Assembly: GCF_902497855.1 (NCBI RefSeq)
Contig: NZ_CABVHU010000025.1
Span: 20,298-84,297 of the forward strand
Reading direction: 5' to 3'
Origin: Pseudomonas fluorescens
GTDB taxonomy: Bacteria > Pseudomonadota > Gammaproteobacteria > Pseudomonadales > Pseudomonadaceae
Length of the DNA stretch: 64,000 nt
Shown here: in pieces, positions 55,901 through 63,877 of the stretch
Position numbering within the stretch: position 1 is the first letter of the stretch
Layout: the number at the start of each line of letters is the position of its first letter
Position numbers and translations under genes: made by a program
Notes under the pieces: model-generated
What the model saw: the letters and a program-made list of their open reading frames with translations, nothing else
The model's database searches: none
What the model was told of the DNA's origin: nothing

Positions 55901-56249
55901 TGGAGTGTTGCGTTCCTTCGACTACGCCGCGGCGATGACGATCAACGTGCACAACGTCGACAACACGGACGTGGCACAGGCCGCTCGCCAGCGGGTCGCC
56001 GAACGCTATTTAAATGAAGCGCAACAAGCATTTATCGACGCTTATCGGCTGGCTGCAGCTAGTCTTGCTCATGCGTGGCAAGATCCGGAAGGCGAGGACG
56101 CCGCGCTGGCGTTGTTCGGCCTGGAGAAGGCAGCTTATGAGGTGGCGTATGAAGCTGAAAATCGCCCCACATGGTTGCCTGTGCCACTGCACGGTTTGTA
56201 TGGGCTATTGAGTGGGCTTAAACCCTTTTCCGATTTTGATGGAGAGTAG
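52908..56249 (+). CDS. treS: Trehalose synthase fused to maltokinase
   Basis: A 1,113-residue bifunctional enzyme. Residues ~1-560 are GH13 trehalose synthase, which interconverts trehalose and maltose: YKDAVIYQVHVKSFFDSNND, GLRLDAIPYLIERDGTNNEN (nucleophile Asp), RMLLAEANQWPEDT (Glu) and IFLRNHDELTLEM. From ~565 it is a maltokinase (Pep2/Mak): LPSWLQNRRWFAGKDAAIDK at the start, RIRVHGDLHLGQVLVIKGDA (catalytic Asp) and LIDFEGEPARP (metal site). The product, maltose-1-phosphate, feeds GlgE. The start at 52908 has AGGAG; the longer frame from 52752 is repeat sequence. It ends 2 bases before glgB. Confidence 0.94.
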   Translation: MAKKPKAATFIKDPLWYKDAVIYQVHVKSFFDSNNDGIGDFPGLIAKLDYIADLGVNTIWLLPFYPSPRRDDGYDIAEYRGVHSDYGTMADAKRFISEAHKRGLRVITELVINHTSDQHAWFQRARKAKKGSAARDFYVWSDDDHKYDGTRIIFLDTEKSNWTWDPVAGQYFWHRFYSHQPDLNFDNPQVMKAVLSVMRYWLDMGIDGLRLDAIPYLIERDGTNNENLPETHDVLKQIRAEIDANYPDRMLLAEANQWPEDTQLYFGDTDAKGLNGDECHMAFHFPLMPRMYMALAQEDRFPITDILRQTPEIPANCQWAIFLRNHDELTLEMVTDKERDYLWNYYAADRRARINLGIRRRLAPLMERDRRRVELLNSLLLSMPGTPTLYYGDEIGMGDNIYLGDRDGVRTPMQWSIDRNGGFSRADPASLVLPPIMDPQYGYLSVNVETQAGDPHSLLNWTRRMLAVRKQSKAFGRGTLKMLSPSNRRILAYTREYSGPDGKYEIILCVANVSRSAQAAELDLSAYAGMVPVEMLGGNAFPPIGQLNFLLTLAPYGFYWFGLAAENQMPSWHVEPAQSLPDFTTLVLKKRLEELLEAPSRGTLEQGILPSWLQNRRWFAGKDAAIDKVHLAYGVRFGDAQHPVLLSEIEVTSGGQTSRYQLPFGFIADDQVGPALPQQLALSRVRRGPQVGLITDAFALENFIRAVLQGMQNNTLLPSDGGEIRFEATDELARLGLPAEPEVRYLSAEQSNSSVVVGSSMVLKLIRKVASGVHPELEMSAYLTEAGFANISPLLGSVIRRDGAGEDNLLMIAQGYLSNQGDAWEWTQNNLERALRDELADAMSEQEQHYNALGELRDFAGMLGQRLGEMHQVLAAPTDNPDFAPQVTTQKEALASAKDVAAQLENALKLLKQHQHELNPADKTLVTRLLDNKKAILGHVQELGKKAAGGLRIRVHGDLHLGQVLVIKGDAYLIDFEGEPARPLHERRGKHSPYKDVSGVLRSFDYAAAMTINVHNVDNTDVAQAARQRVAERYLNEAQQAFIDAYRLAAASLAHAWQDPEGEDAALALFGLEKAAYEVAYEAENRPTWLPVPLHGLYGLLSGLKPFSDFDGE

Positions 56250-56251
56250 TC

Positions 56252-58483
56252 ATGAGTTTCTCGAACAGGGATCAGGGTCACGCTAAAGAAGCGCTGCTGC
56301 CCAAGGCACGGGATATCGATGCTCTGGTACGTGCCGAGCATCATGACCCTTTTGCAATTCTCGGCCCCCACGGCGATGGCGCCGGCGGGCAATTCATTCG
56401 GGCCTATCTGCCGGACGCCTTGAGCGTGCAGGTGGTGGCCAGGGACTCCGGGGAGGAACTCGGCAACCTCGAGGCCACCCAGACACCCGGGTTGTTTGTC
56501 GGCCACTTCGACCGTGCCCAGCCGTATCTGCTGCGGACTCGCTGGGCGGGTGGCGAACAGCTGTCCGAAGACCCTTACAGCTTTGGCCCGTTGCTCGGCG
56601 AGATGGATTTGTACCTGTTCGCCGAGGGCAACCATCGCGATCTCAGTGCGTGCCTCGGTGCGCAACTGAAGACAGTTGACGGGGTCGACGGCGTGCGCTT
56701 CGCGGTGTGGGCACCGAACGCCAGGCGGGTGTCGGTGGTCGGTGACTTCAACAACTGGGACGGGCGCCGCCATCCCATGCGTCTGCGCCATCCCACCGGC
56801 GTCTGGGAAGTCTTCATCCCGCGCATGCAAGCGGGGGAGGCCTACAAATACGAAATCCTCGGCAGTCACGGCATTCTTCCACTCAAGGCCGACCCGATGG
56901 CCCTGGCCACTTCGCTGCCGCCGGACACCGCGTCGAAAGTCGCTTCACCACTGAACGTCGACTGGCAGGACCAGGACTGGATGCTGTCGCGAGGCGACCG
57001 TCATCGCTCGAACGCGCCGCTGTCGATCTACGAACTGCATGCCGGGTCCTGGCAGTGTGAGCTGGACGATCTGGGCGAGGTCGCCCGCCAGTACACCTGG
57101 CACGAACTGGCCGAGCGCTTGATTCCGTATGTCAAGGAACTGGGCTTCACCCACATCGAATTAATGCCGATCATGGAACATCCGTTCGGCGGTTCATGGG
57201 GTTATCAACTGCTCTCGCAATTCGCCCCGAGCGCCCGCTACGGCTCGCCGGATGACTTCGCGGCGTTCGTCAACGCCTGCCACCAGGCTGAAATCGGCGT
57301 GATCCTCGATTGGGTGCCGGCGCATTTCCCGACCGATACCCACGGCCTGGCGCAGTTCGACGGCACCGCGCTGTACGAATACGGCAATCCGCAGGAAGGC
57401 TTTCACCAGGATTGGGACACACTGATCTACAACCTGGGCCGCACCGAAGTGCACGGCTACATGCTGGCGTCGGCGCTGCACTGGCTCAAGCATTTCCACG
57501 TCGACGGCCTGCGGGTCGATGCCGTGGCCTCGATGTTGTATCGCGATTACTCGCGCAAGGCCGGCGAGTGGGTACCCAACCGTCACGGCGGCCGGGAGAA
57601 CCTTGAAGCCATCGACTTCCTGCGTCACCTCAATGATGTAGTGGACCTCGAAGCCCCCGGCGCGCTGGTGATCGCCGAAGAGTCCACGGCGTGGCCAGGT
57701 GTCAGCCAGGGCACCCAACAGGGCGGCCTGGGTTTTGACTACAAGTGGAACATGGGCTGGATGCACGATTCGCTGCATTACATCCAGCAGGATCCGGTGT
57801 ACCGCGCCCATCACCACAACGAACTGAGTTTCGGCCTGGTGTATGCGTGGTCCGAGCGCTTCATCCTGCCGATCTCCCACGATGAAGTGGTGCACGGCAA
57901 GCATTCGCTGATCGACAAGATGCCCGGCGATCGCTGGCAGAAATTCGCCAACTTGCGGGCGTACCTGAGTTTCATGTGGGGGCATCCGGGCAAGAAGCTG
58001 CTGTTCATGGGCTGCGAGTTCGGCCAGTGGCGCGAGTGGAACCACGACCAGCAACTCGATTGGTACCTGCTGCAGTATTCGGAACACAAGGGCGTGCAGA
58101 AACTGGTCGGCGATCTCAACCGGCTGTACCGCGAAGAGCCGGCACTGCACGAGCAGGACGACGCGCCACAGGGTTTCCAGTGGTTGATCGGTGATGACGC
58201 GGTCAACAGCGTCTACGCCTTCATGCGCTGGAGCAAGGACGGGCGGCCGGTGCTGGTGGTCGCAAACTTTACGCCGGTACCGCGTGAGGCTTATCGCATT
58301 GGTGTGCCGTTTGCCGGACGCTGGACGGAGGTGATCAACAGCGATTCCGCGACTTATGCCGGTTCCAACTACGGCAATAGCGGCGGGGCGTTTACCGAGG
58401 ACGAGCCAAGCCATGGGCAGGCGCTGTCGCTGGTGCTGAACTTGCCGCCGCTGGCGGTGTTGATGTTGCGACCGGAGGGTTGA
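56252..58483 (+). CDS. glgB: 1,4-alpha-glucan branching enzyme
   Basis: A 743-residue GH13 branching enzyme that adds alpha-1,6 branches to the glucan. Two N-terminal carbohydrate-binding modules are followed by the catalytic barrel: HVDGLRVDAVASMLYRDYSR (nucleophile), LVIAEESTAWPGVSQGTQQG (acid/base) and FILPISHDEVVHGKHSL. The VWAPNARRVSVVGDFNNWDG stretch is the CBM48. The length fits the long GlgB class. It starts 2 bases after treS and so is coupled to it. It ends the operon before an inverted REP pair. Confidence 0.95.
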   Translation: MSFSNRDQGHAKEALLPKARDIDALVRAEHHDPFAILGPHGDGAGGQFIRAYLPDALSVQVVARDSGEELGNLEATQTPGLFVGHFDRAQPYLLRTRWAGGEQLSEDPYSFGPLLGEMDLYLFAEGNHRDLSACLGAQLKTVDGVDGVRFAVWAPNARRVSVVGDFNNWDGRRHPMRLRHPTGVWEVFIPRMQAGEAYKYEILGSHGILPLKADPMALATSLPPDTASKVASPLNVDWQDQDWMLSRGDRHRSNAPLSIYELHAGSWQCELDDLGEVARQYTWHELAERLIPYVKELGFTHIELMPIMEHPFGGSWGYQLLSQFAPSARYGSPDDFAAFVNACHQAEIGVILDWVPAHFPTDTHGLAQFDGTALYEYGNPQEGFHQDWDTLIYNLGRTEVHGYMLASALHWLKHFHVDGLRVDAVASMLYRDYSRKAGEWVPNRHGGRENLEAIDFLRHLNDVVDLEAPGALVIAEESTAWPGVSQGTQQGGLGFDYKWNMGWMHDSLHYIQQDPVYRAHHHNELSFGLVYAWSERFILPISHDEVVHGKHSLIDKMPGDRWQKFANLRAYLSFMWGHPGKKLLFMGCEFGQWREWNHDQQLDWYLLQYSEHKGVQKLVGDLNRLYREEPALHEQDDAPQGFQWLIGDDAVNSVYAFMRWSKDGRPVLVVANFTPVPREAYRIGVPFAGRWTEVINSDSATYAGSNYGNSGGAFTEDEPSHGQALSLVLNLPPLAVLMLRPEG

Positions 58484-58495
58484 TCTAACACCGTG

Positions 58496-58600
58496 GCGCG
58501 CCTTTCGCGAGCAGGCTCGCTCCCACATTGATCTATGCCATGCACACATTTTGTGTGCACAGGAGACCTCATGTGGGAGCGAGCCTGCTCGCGAAGGCGC
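58496..58600. repeat. REP doublet, CGCGAGCAGGCTCGCTCCCACA type
   Basis: GCGCGCCTTTCGCGAGCAGG and the inverse CCTGCTCGCGAAGGCGC are the outer arms, with a spacer containing CACACATTTTGTGTGCAC. It resembles the pair at 13048-13150 and follows glgB. Confidence 0.9.
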
Positions 58601-58634
58601 CAAACCAGACAACACACTTCTTGATTTGAAACAC

Positions 58635-59702
58635 TCACCACCGCATCCGCACCCCCAGACTCCCGATCAACCCATTCAAATCATTGTCATCCACATCACT
58701 GCTGTAATCGGCGCTGACGTACAGACTCATCGCGGGCGTCACCCTGGCCACCAGCCCCAATCCCACTTCGACGGACGATGAATAGCGGCTACTGCTGATC
58801 TTGTCGACTTGATCGAGGGTCAGGGTATTGCCGGTGTAAACCGTGTGCCACAAGTTGGTCCGCACGTAAGGTTCGACGGGCAGGCCATTGATGTCGTAAC
58901 TGCCTTTCAACTTTGCACCGACCCGACCGCTCCATGATGTCAGGTCGCTGGACGTCGGGTCTCTTGAGTCCCGGTTTGGGGTGTCCAGGGTGATCCGTTG
59001 ATTGATCAACTGCGCCTGGGGTTCAATCACCCAGTTTTCGCTCAGGCCGATCGGGAAACCACCTTCCACCGACAGCGTCACTGCGCTGCCTTCGGCCGCT
59101 TGCCGGGCGCCCTGGCCGTCACGGCTGTAACCGTTCACCCGACCGCCACTGGCGCTCAAGTCCACGTGCCAGCCTTTGGGGCCGGTCAGGCTCCAGTAGG
59201 CGCCCAGGCTCTCGCCTTGCAGGTTGAGGGTTTCGGTGTGGGGATCGGCAAGGGCGCGACTGATCAGCAAGCCATTGCCTGTGCCCTGGAACTGACTCGT
59301 GCCGCCGATCAGTCCGACCCGCTGGGTATGGCCACTGCCATTTTGCAGGGTGAGGATCGCCGGGCCTTTGAGGGTGTTGGCGTCCGGAATGGAATAGCCC
59401 TGGGCCAGATAATCGGTTTGTGCCTGCCGCGATCGCTGTCCGTAAAGCTGATCCCAGGCCAACGGCGCGGCGTCTTCCACAGTGAGGTGTGAGCTGCGCA
59501 AGTCGGGGTTGGCATTGAAGCGGCCAGGATCGGTTGCAGCGAGGGCGGGCAAGGTCTGCCGTTGAACCTCCTGGTCATACCAGGGGGTGATTGCTCGACC
59601 TTCAGGCGAGGCATGGATTTCCATGGCTGAGCACAGCAGGAGAGACCCCGAAACCGTGCAAAACGTGAATTTGATCGCTTGTGGGCCGAGTGACTTTTTC
59701 AT
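58635..59702 (-). CDS. Autotransporter-type outer-membrane beta-barrel protein without a passenger
   Basis: A 355-residue exported protein. The N-terminus has a hydrophobic signal (FTFCTVSGSLLLCSAMEIHA). The C-terminal ~250 residues are an autotransporter barrel: GLLISRALADPHTETLNLQG, SLGAYWSLTGPKGWHVDLSA, ENWVIEPQAQLINQ, GLPVEPYVRTNLWHTVYTG and a terminal MRW. Only ~100 residues precede the barrel, so there is no real passenger. The barrel is like that of the 855-residue autotransporter next to it, suggesting duplication with passenger loss. It sits after glgB, convergent with it. Confidence 0.82.
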   Translation of the reverse strand: MKKSLGPQAIKFTFCTVSGSLLLCSAMEIHASPEGRAITPWYDQEVQRQTLPALAATDPGRFNANPDLRSSHLTVEDAAPLAWDQLYGQRSRQAQTDYLAQGYSIPDANTLKGPAILTLQNGSGHTQRVGLIGGTSQFQGTGNGLLISRALADPHTETLNLQGESLGAYWSLTGPKGWHVDLSASGGRVNGYSRDGQGARQAAEGSAVTLSVEGGFPIGLSENWVIEPQAQLINQRITLDTPNRDSRDPTSSDLTSWSGRVGAKLKGSYDINGLPVEPYVRTNLWHTVYTGNTLTLDQVDKISSSRYSSSVEVGLGLVARVTPAMSLYVSADYSSDVDDNDLNGLIGSLGVRMRW

Positions 59703-60013
59703 GGCGGTCTTCCTTGCAATAGCATGCCTAATCTCGCTTTGGCGTCTCTCCTACCCCGAATGAGGGGCGACCGAATGGGTTGGGCAAACCTCTGGCCGCC
59801 CGTTGTCGCGGGTGCCTGGAGGCTTGCCCCTGGTATGGTTCCGGGGGTAGTAACGTGTAGCTAAGAAGACCCTTGACGTTGCGTCAAGAAATTGGCCGAT
59901 GAGCGGTACTGCTATTTTTAGGGTTTATAAGTGACTGAATTATGGCGCTTCTCTAACCTCTTGTTTGTTCGTTGAATCGTCAAAAAAGCGCGAACTGTAA
60001 ACCCGGTGTAACG
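59703..60013. other. 311-bp spacer between the two autotransporter genes
   Basis: Holds the promoter of the downstream barrel gene. It contains CCCCTGGTATGGTTCCGGGG (59825) and CTACCCCGAATGAGGGGCG (59751), two C4-spacer-G4 dyads that might be operators or hairpins. No open frame with a ribosome site is seen. Confidence 0.4.
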
Positions 60014-62581
60014 CTACCAGCTAACCCTGACACCGGCATTGCCGGACAGGGCACGTTGCTGGTTGCTATCTATATTGCTGCTGTAGTCGGCACTGGCATA
60101 GACACTGATGGACGGCGCGAGACTGAGTATCACCCCGACGCCGACGTCGGCCTGTGTGGACTTGTGCTGCGTCTCTATTTGATCGGCGTGGTCAAACGTG
60201 ACCCTGTCGGTTGCCGAGAATGTGTGCCAGAGGTTGGCGCGCAGGTAAGGTTCCAGTGGCTGGCCGCCGACTGTGTAGCGCCCCTTGAGCCGCGCCCCGA
60301 GGCGTCCGGTCCAGGCGCTGTCGGAGTCGAACGACACGTGTGAAATTCCGTCGTCCTGGCTGTCGAGGGCGACTTTCTGGTAGATCACCTGTGCCTGGGG
60401 TTCCACCACCCAGTTTGCCGCGACCGGGAACGGGTAACCGGCCTCCGCCGAAAGGGTCAGGACATGGCCCTCGGTATCCAGCTTGAGGCCCCGTTCGGAA
60501 TGATTGTCACCGTCGAGCCAGCTGTACATCGCCACCGTGTCGAGGTAACCACCCGCCGGATCGGTCAGCGTCCCGTACAGGCCGAGGCTGTCGCCCTCCA
60601 GCTCTACCTTGCCGGCGCGCTTGCCCTCGAAGCCCTGGTTGAAGCCGTCGACATCGCCCTTCAGGCGGTTGTGGCCAACGAAGAAACCCGTGCGCCAGGT
60701 TTGCCCGCCTGCCAGTTGCGAGGCGAACAAGTCATTGCCGACCTGAAAGCCGCTGAGCGACCCGTCGAGCCGCGGTGTCACCGTGCCGGCCCAGGTCTGG
60801 TCGAAGTTTTTGCCATAGACCCGGCCCCAGCCAGCGGCCAAGGCACCGGTTTCAGTGAGCAGGCGCTGATCGCCCTGGCGATCGTGGAAAGTGCCTAACG
60901 CCGCCAGCGTCAATTGCGCGGCAGCCGGCGGCAGCACGGACCAGGTCGGGACTTCCGGACGGTAAAGGGCAATCGGCGCGGCACCTGGCACAGCGGCTGG
61001 CAACGCGGGCAGCTCGGGGGCACCGACCGGGGCGGGAGCCGCGACCGGTGTGGCAACCACCGCAACGGTGATCGGCGGCAAGCCCGGTTCAGGGTTGGGA
61101 ATAGTGGTCACCGCTGGCGCGACAACGGCCGAACGCAGGAACCAACTGTTTTCACTCCCGGTGGTAACGCCCCCTTTGAACAGGCGGTAATCGTATGCGC
61201 CCGCCGAAACCAGGCCCTTGAGCGCGAAGGCATCGTTGTTGCTGACAGCCGTGCCCTGGGCCTGTACCAGCTGGATGCCGTTCTGGCGGGTCAGGGCGCC
61301 TGCACCGCCAAGATTAGTGACGGAAATCAGAGTATTGCCCGTCAATGTCCCGTCGCTGACCACCAGTTTGTCGCTGGCGGAATTGTCGTCACCCAGCGCA
61401 CTTTGTAAAAAAAGCCGACCACCGTTGCCCGCGTAATTGCCCTGAACCGTCAGGGTGTCACTGGTGCGGGTATTGCCGCTGCCCAGGTCGATCACCCCGG
61501 CGTTGTTCAAGGTTGCCCGCTGGCCAGCGGTGAAAGGCGTGATGCTGCCCTGGGCCGACGTCAAGGTGCTGCTGGCGTCGATAGTGAACACGCCGGTGCC
61601 GCTGACGCTGTCCCCCAACCGAAAAGTGCCGTCCAGGTCGAAGCGCGAGCCGTTGTTCAGGTTGACCGTTTCCCAGTTGCTGTAGCGATTGCTGCCGGCC
61701 GAGGTGGTCCCGTCGAAGGTCAGCAGGTCGTTGCCGTTGCCGCCATCGAGAGTCGGGGTGAGGGCGAGGGTGCTTTCACCGAGATTGCGCAAGGTTGCGT
61801 TGTCATTGTCTTCCCCCATGAGGATGGCCGACCGGATAATGCCGCCGCCGTCCCAGAGCAGCGTGTCATCACCGGCACTGGCGCGTATCTCGCCGACGAT
61901 TTCGCCTCCCGTCACCCTGATGCTGTCGTTGCCACCGCTGACAGAGACGTTGCCGCCAATCCGTCCGCCGGAGACGATAATCGTGTCGGTGCCGAACCCG
62001 GTCACCAGGTTGCCAAGTATCTGCCCGCCGGAGAGATCGAACAGGTTGTTGTCGAGCTTCATGTCGACCCGGCCGATGCTTCCGCCGGTCATACTTGCCG
62101 TATCACCATCCTCGAACGCACCGACGATGGTGCCCCCCGTCATCCGGAAGGTGTCGCGGCTGTCGCCTTGGGCGAGGGACTGCAGGGTGCCGCCGGTCAT
62201 GCTGAAATCGTCGACGCCATTGCCCTGGTTGACAGCCCCGGTGATCTGACCGGCACTGATCGTCAACGTGTCGGCACCGTCGCCCTGATTGAGTGTGCCG
62301 GCGAGGAGGCCGGAATCCATGGTCACGCTGTCGTTGCCCGCGCCGAAGGTCACGTTGCCATTGATGGTGCCGCTGCCATTGGCAGGGAAGGTCAGACTGT
62401 TATTGCCCGACAGGTCGGTCAGCGGGCCGCTGCTGGCACTGTCACACAGGTAATTGTCGTTGCCGGCGGTGGGTGTCAGCGTGCAACTCGCGTGGGCGTT
62501 CGGGGGCGCGCCGATACACAACCAGATTGAAACAGCGCAGGCGCCGTAACGGTACTTGGGCATCCTTGTCGAAAAGTTCAT
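60014..62581 (-). CDS. Autotransporter with repetitive Gly/Asn/Asp-rich passenger
   Basis: An 855-residue type V secretion protein. The signal (GACAVSIWLCIGAPPNAHA) is followed by a passenger of repeated ~20-residue units such as GNVTFGAGNDSVTMDSGLL, GDGADTLTISAGQITGAVNQ and GFGTDTIIVSGGRIGGNVSV, which predict a right-handed beta-helix. Calcium-binding-like GNDT/GADT turns recur. An Ala/Pro-rich segment (~500-560) links to the C-terminal barrel domain (~585-855: GWGRVYGKNFDQTWAGTVTP, GLYGTLTDPAGGYLDTVAMY, ending VRVSW). Its role is probably adhesion or surface binding. It has its own promoter region of ~250 bases. Confidence 0.87.
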   Translation of the reverse strand: MNFSTRMPKYRYGACAVSIWLCIGAPPNAHASCTLTPTAGNDNYLCDSASSGPLTDLSGNNSLTFPANGSGTINGNVTFGAGNDSVTMDSGLLAGTLNQGDGADTLTISAGQITGAVNQGNGVDDFSMTGGTLQSLAQGDSRDTFRMTGGTIVGAFEDGDTASMTGGSIGRVDMKLDNNLFDLSGGQILGNLVTGFGTDTIIVSGGRIGGNVSVSGGNDSIRVTGGEIVGEIRASAGDDTLLWDGGGIIRSAILMGEDNDNATLRNLGESTLALTPTLDGGNGNDLLTFDGTTSAGSNRYSNWETVNLNNGSRFDLDGTFRLGDSVSGTGVFTIDASSTLTSAQGSITPFTAGQRATLNNAGVIDLGSGNTRTSDTLTVQGNYAGNGGRLFLQSALGDDNSASDKLVVSDGTLTGNTLISVTNLGGAGALTRQNGIQLVQAQGTAVSNNDAFALKGLVSAGAYDYRLFKGGVTTGSENSWFLRSAVVAPAVTTIPNPEPGLPPITVAVVATPVAAPAPVGAPELPALPAAVPGAAPIALYRPEVPTWSVLPPAAAQLTLAALGTFHDRQGDQRLLTETGALAAGWGRVYGKNFDQTWAGTVTPRLDGSLSGFQVGNDLFASQLAGGQTWRTGFFVGHNRLKGDVDGFNQGFEGKRAGKVELEGDSLGLYGTLTDPAGGYLDTVAMYSWLDGDNHSERGLKLDTEGHVLTLSAEAGYPFPVAANWVVEPQAQVIYQKVALDSQDDGISHVSFDSDSAWTGRLGARLKGRYTVGGQPLEPYLRANLWHTFSATDRVTFDHADQIETQHKSTQADVGVGVILSLAPSISVYASADYSSNIDSNQQRALSGNAGVRVSW

Positions 62582-62829
62582 GCTCGTCTCCGCGTATTGA
62601 TTGGCGACCAGGCCTCATTCGTCACGAAGGCCAGGACGCATTCGGCAGCGCGGGTTGCGAGACAGCATCGGGACGGCGGATAACCCGTAGTGGAAACACC
62701 TTCGGCAACGACGGCTACAGTGGCTCGTATGCCCGTTCGCAAAGCCGATACGGACGCCGCCACCGTAGCAATAGATTTACAGCACGACTACTGACACAAA
62801 TGACAGGTAGCCCAGGTAAGTGCGGGTCT

Positions 62830-63630
62830 TCAGAGGTGGACTTCGACCGCCAACGGCAAGTGATCCGACAGGTGTGTCCACGGCCTGGTGCCCAATATCC
62901 GCGGATCATGACTGCTGGCGTTGCGCAGGTAGATCCGGTCCAGGCGCAGCAGTGGAAACCGCGCGGGGTACGTCTTCGCGGGCCGGCCGTGATGACGTTC
63001 GAAGGCTTCATGCAGGTAGTCGCGGCGCACCAGGGCGGCATTGCCCTGGAGCTGCCAGTCGTTGAAGTCGCCGGCGATGATGACGGGTGCCTCGTCAGGC
63101 AGGGATTCGAGCAGTTGGCACAATAGCTGAAGCTGCAACTGGCGATGACTTTCCAGCAGGCTCAGGTGCACGCAAATTGCGTGAACCTCGGCGTGCCCCG
63201 GGACATCCAGCACACAATGCAGCAGGCCGCGGCGTTCGGGGCCGGTGATCGAGACGTCGAGGTTGCGGTATTCGCGGATCGGGTATTTCGACAGCAGGGC
63301 ATTGCCGTGGTGACCATCGGGGTAGACCGCGTTGCGGCCGTAGGCGAAGTCGCTCCACATGCTGTCGGCCAGGAACTCGTATTGCGAGGTTTGCGGCCAG
63401 TTGTTGAAACGAGAGGAATGACGCCCGTGTTCGCCGACGACTTCCTGCAGGAACACCAGGTCCGCCGAAGTGCTGCGCACCGCTTCGCGCAGTTCCGGGA
63501 GAATGAAGCGTCGGTTGAGCGCGGTAAAACCTTTGTGGGTGTTGACGGTGAGCACTCTCAGCCGATGAACCATCGGTGGCGTGTCCAACGGCGTGGGTTC
63601 GATGGCCTGCGGCTTGGAATCGGTGCTCAC
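62830..63630 (-). CDS. Endonuclease/exonuclease/phosphatase (EEP) superfamily protein
   Basis: A 266-residue metal-dependent hydrolase. EEP core motifs are present: LTVNTHKGFTALNRRF, ADLVFLQEVVGEHG (metal-binding Glu), HHGNALLSKYPI, VIIAGDFNDW (catalytic Asp-x-Asn) and THLSDHLPLAVEVHL (general-base His near the end). The start at 63630 is a GTG with AGAGGAG 5 bases upstream; the ATG at 63663 has no ribosome site. It may act on nucleic acids or phospholipids. Many Pseudomonas carry this gene next to a cardiolipin synthase, but none is visible before the window ends. Confidence 0.83.
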   Translation of the reverse strand: MSTDSKPQAIEPTPLDTPPMVHRLRVLTVNTHKGFTALNRRFILPELREAVRSTSADLVFLQEVVGEHGRHSSRFNNWPQTSQYEFLADSMWSDFAYGRNAVYPDGHHGNALLSKYPIREYRNLDVSITGPERRGLLHCVLDVPGHAEVHAICVHLSLLESHRQLQLQLLCQLLESLPDEAPVIIAGDFNDWQLQGNAALVRRDYLHEAFERHHGRPAKTYPARFPLLRLDRIYLRNASSHDPRILGTRPWTHLSDHLPLAVEVHL

Positions 63631-63733
63631 GATCACTCCTCTGATTTCGCGCTGCTTATGCATGCGACTGATGCGGGGGCGGGCAGTTCAGCGGGATTCG
63701 TCGTGACATCGGTTTCATGTCTCAAATCCGACC

Positions 63734-63820
63734 CCTGTAGGAGCCGGCTTGCCGGCGAAGGCGTCTTAATGGGCGCGGCAAGACTCGAGGCCGCCTTCGC
63801 CGGCAAGCCAGCGCCTACAG
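63734..63820. repeat. REP doublet (REPIN)
   Basis: CCTGTAGGAGCCGGCTTGCC at 63734 and the inverse TTCGCCGGCAAGCCAGCGCC at 63796 frame a spacer that shares the CTCGAGGCCGCCTTCGC part with the REPIN at 6988-7089. Confidence 0.88.
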
Positions 63821-63877
63821 TAGATCACCGGTGTACACATGGATTGTGGTCAACGCCGAAACCTGTAGGAGCCGGCT

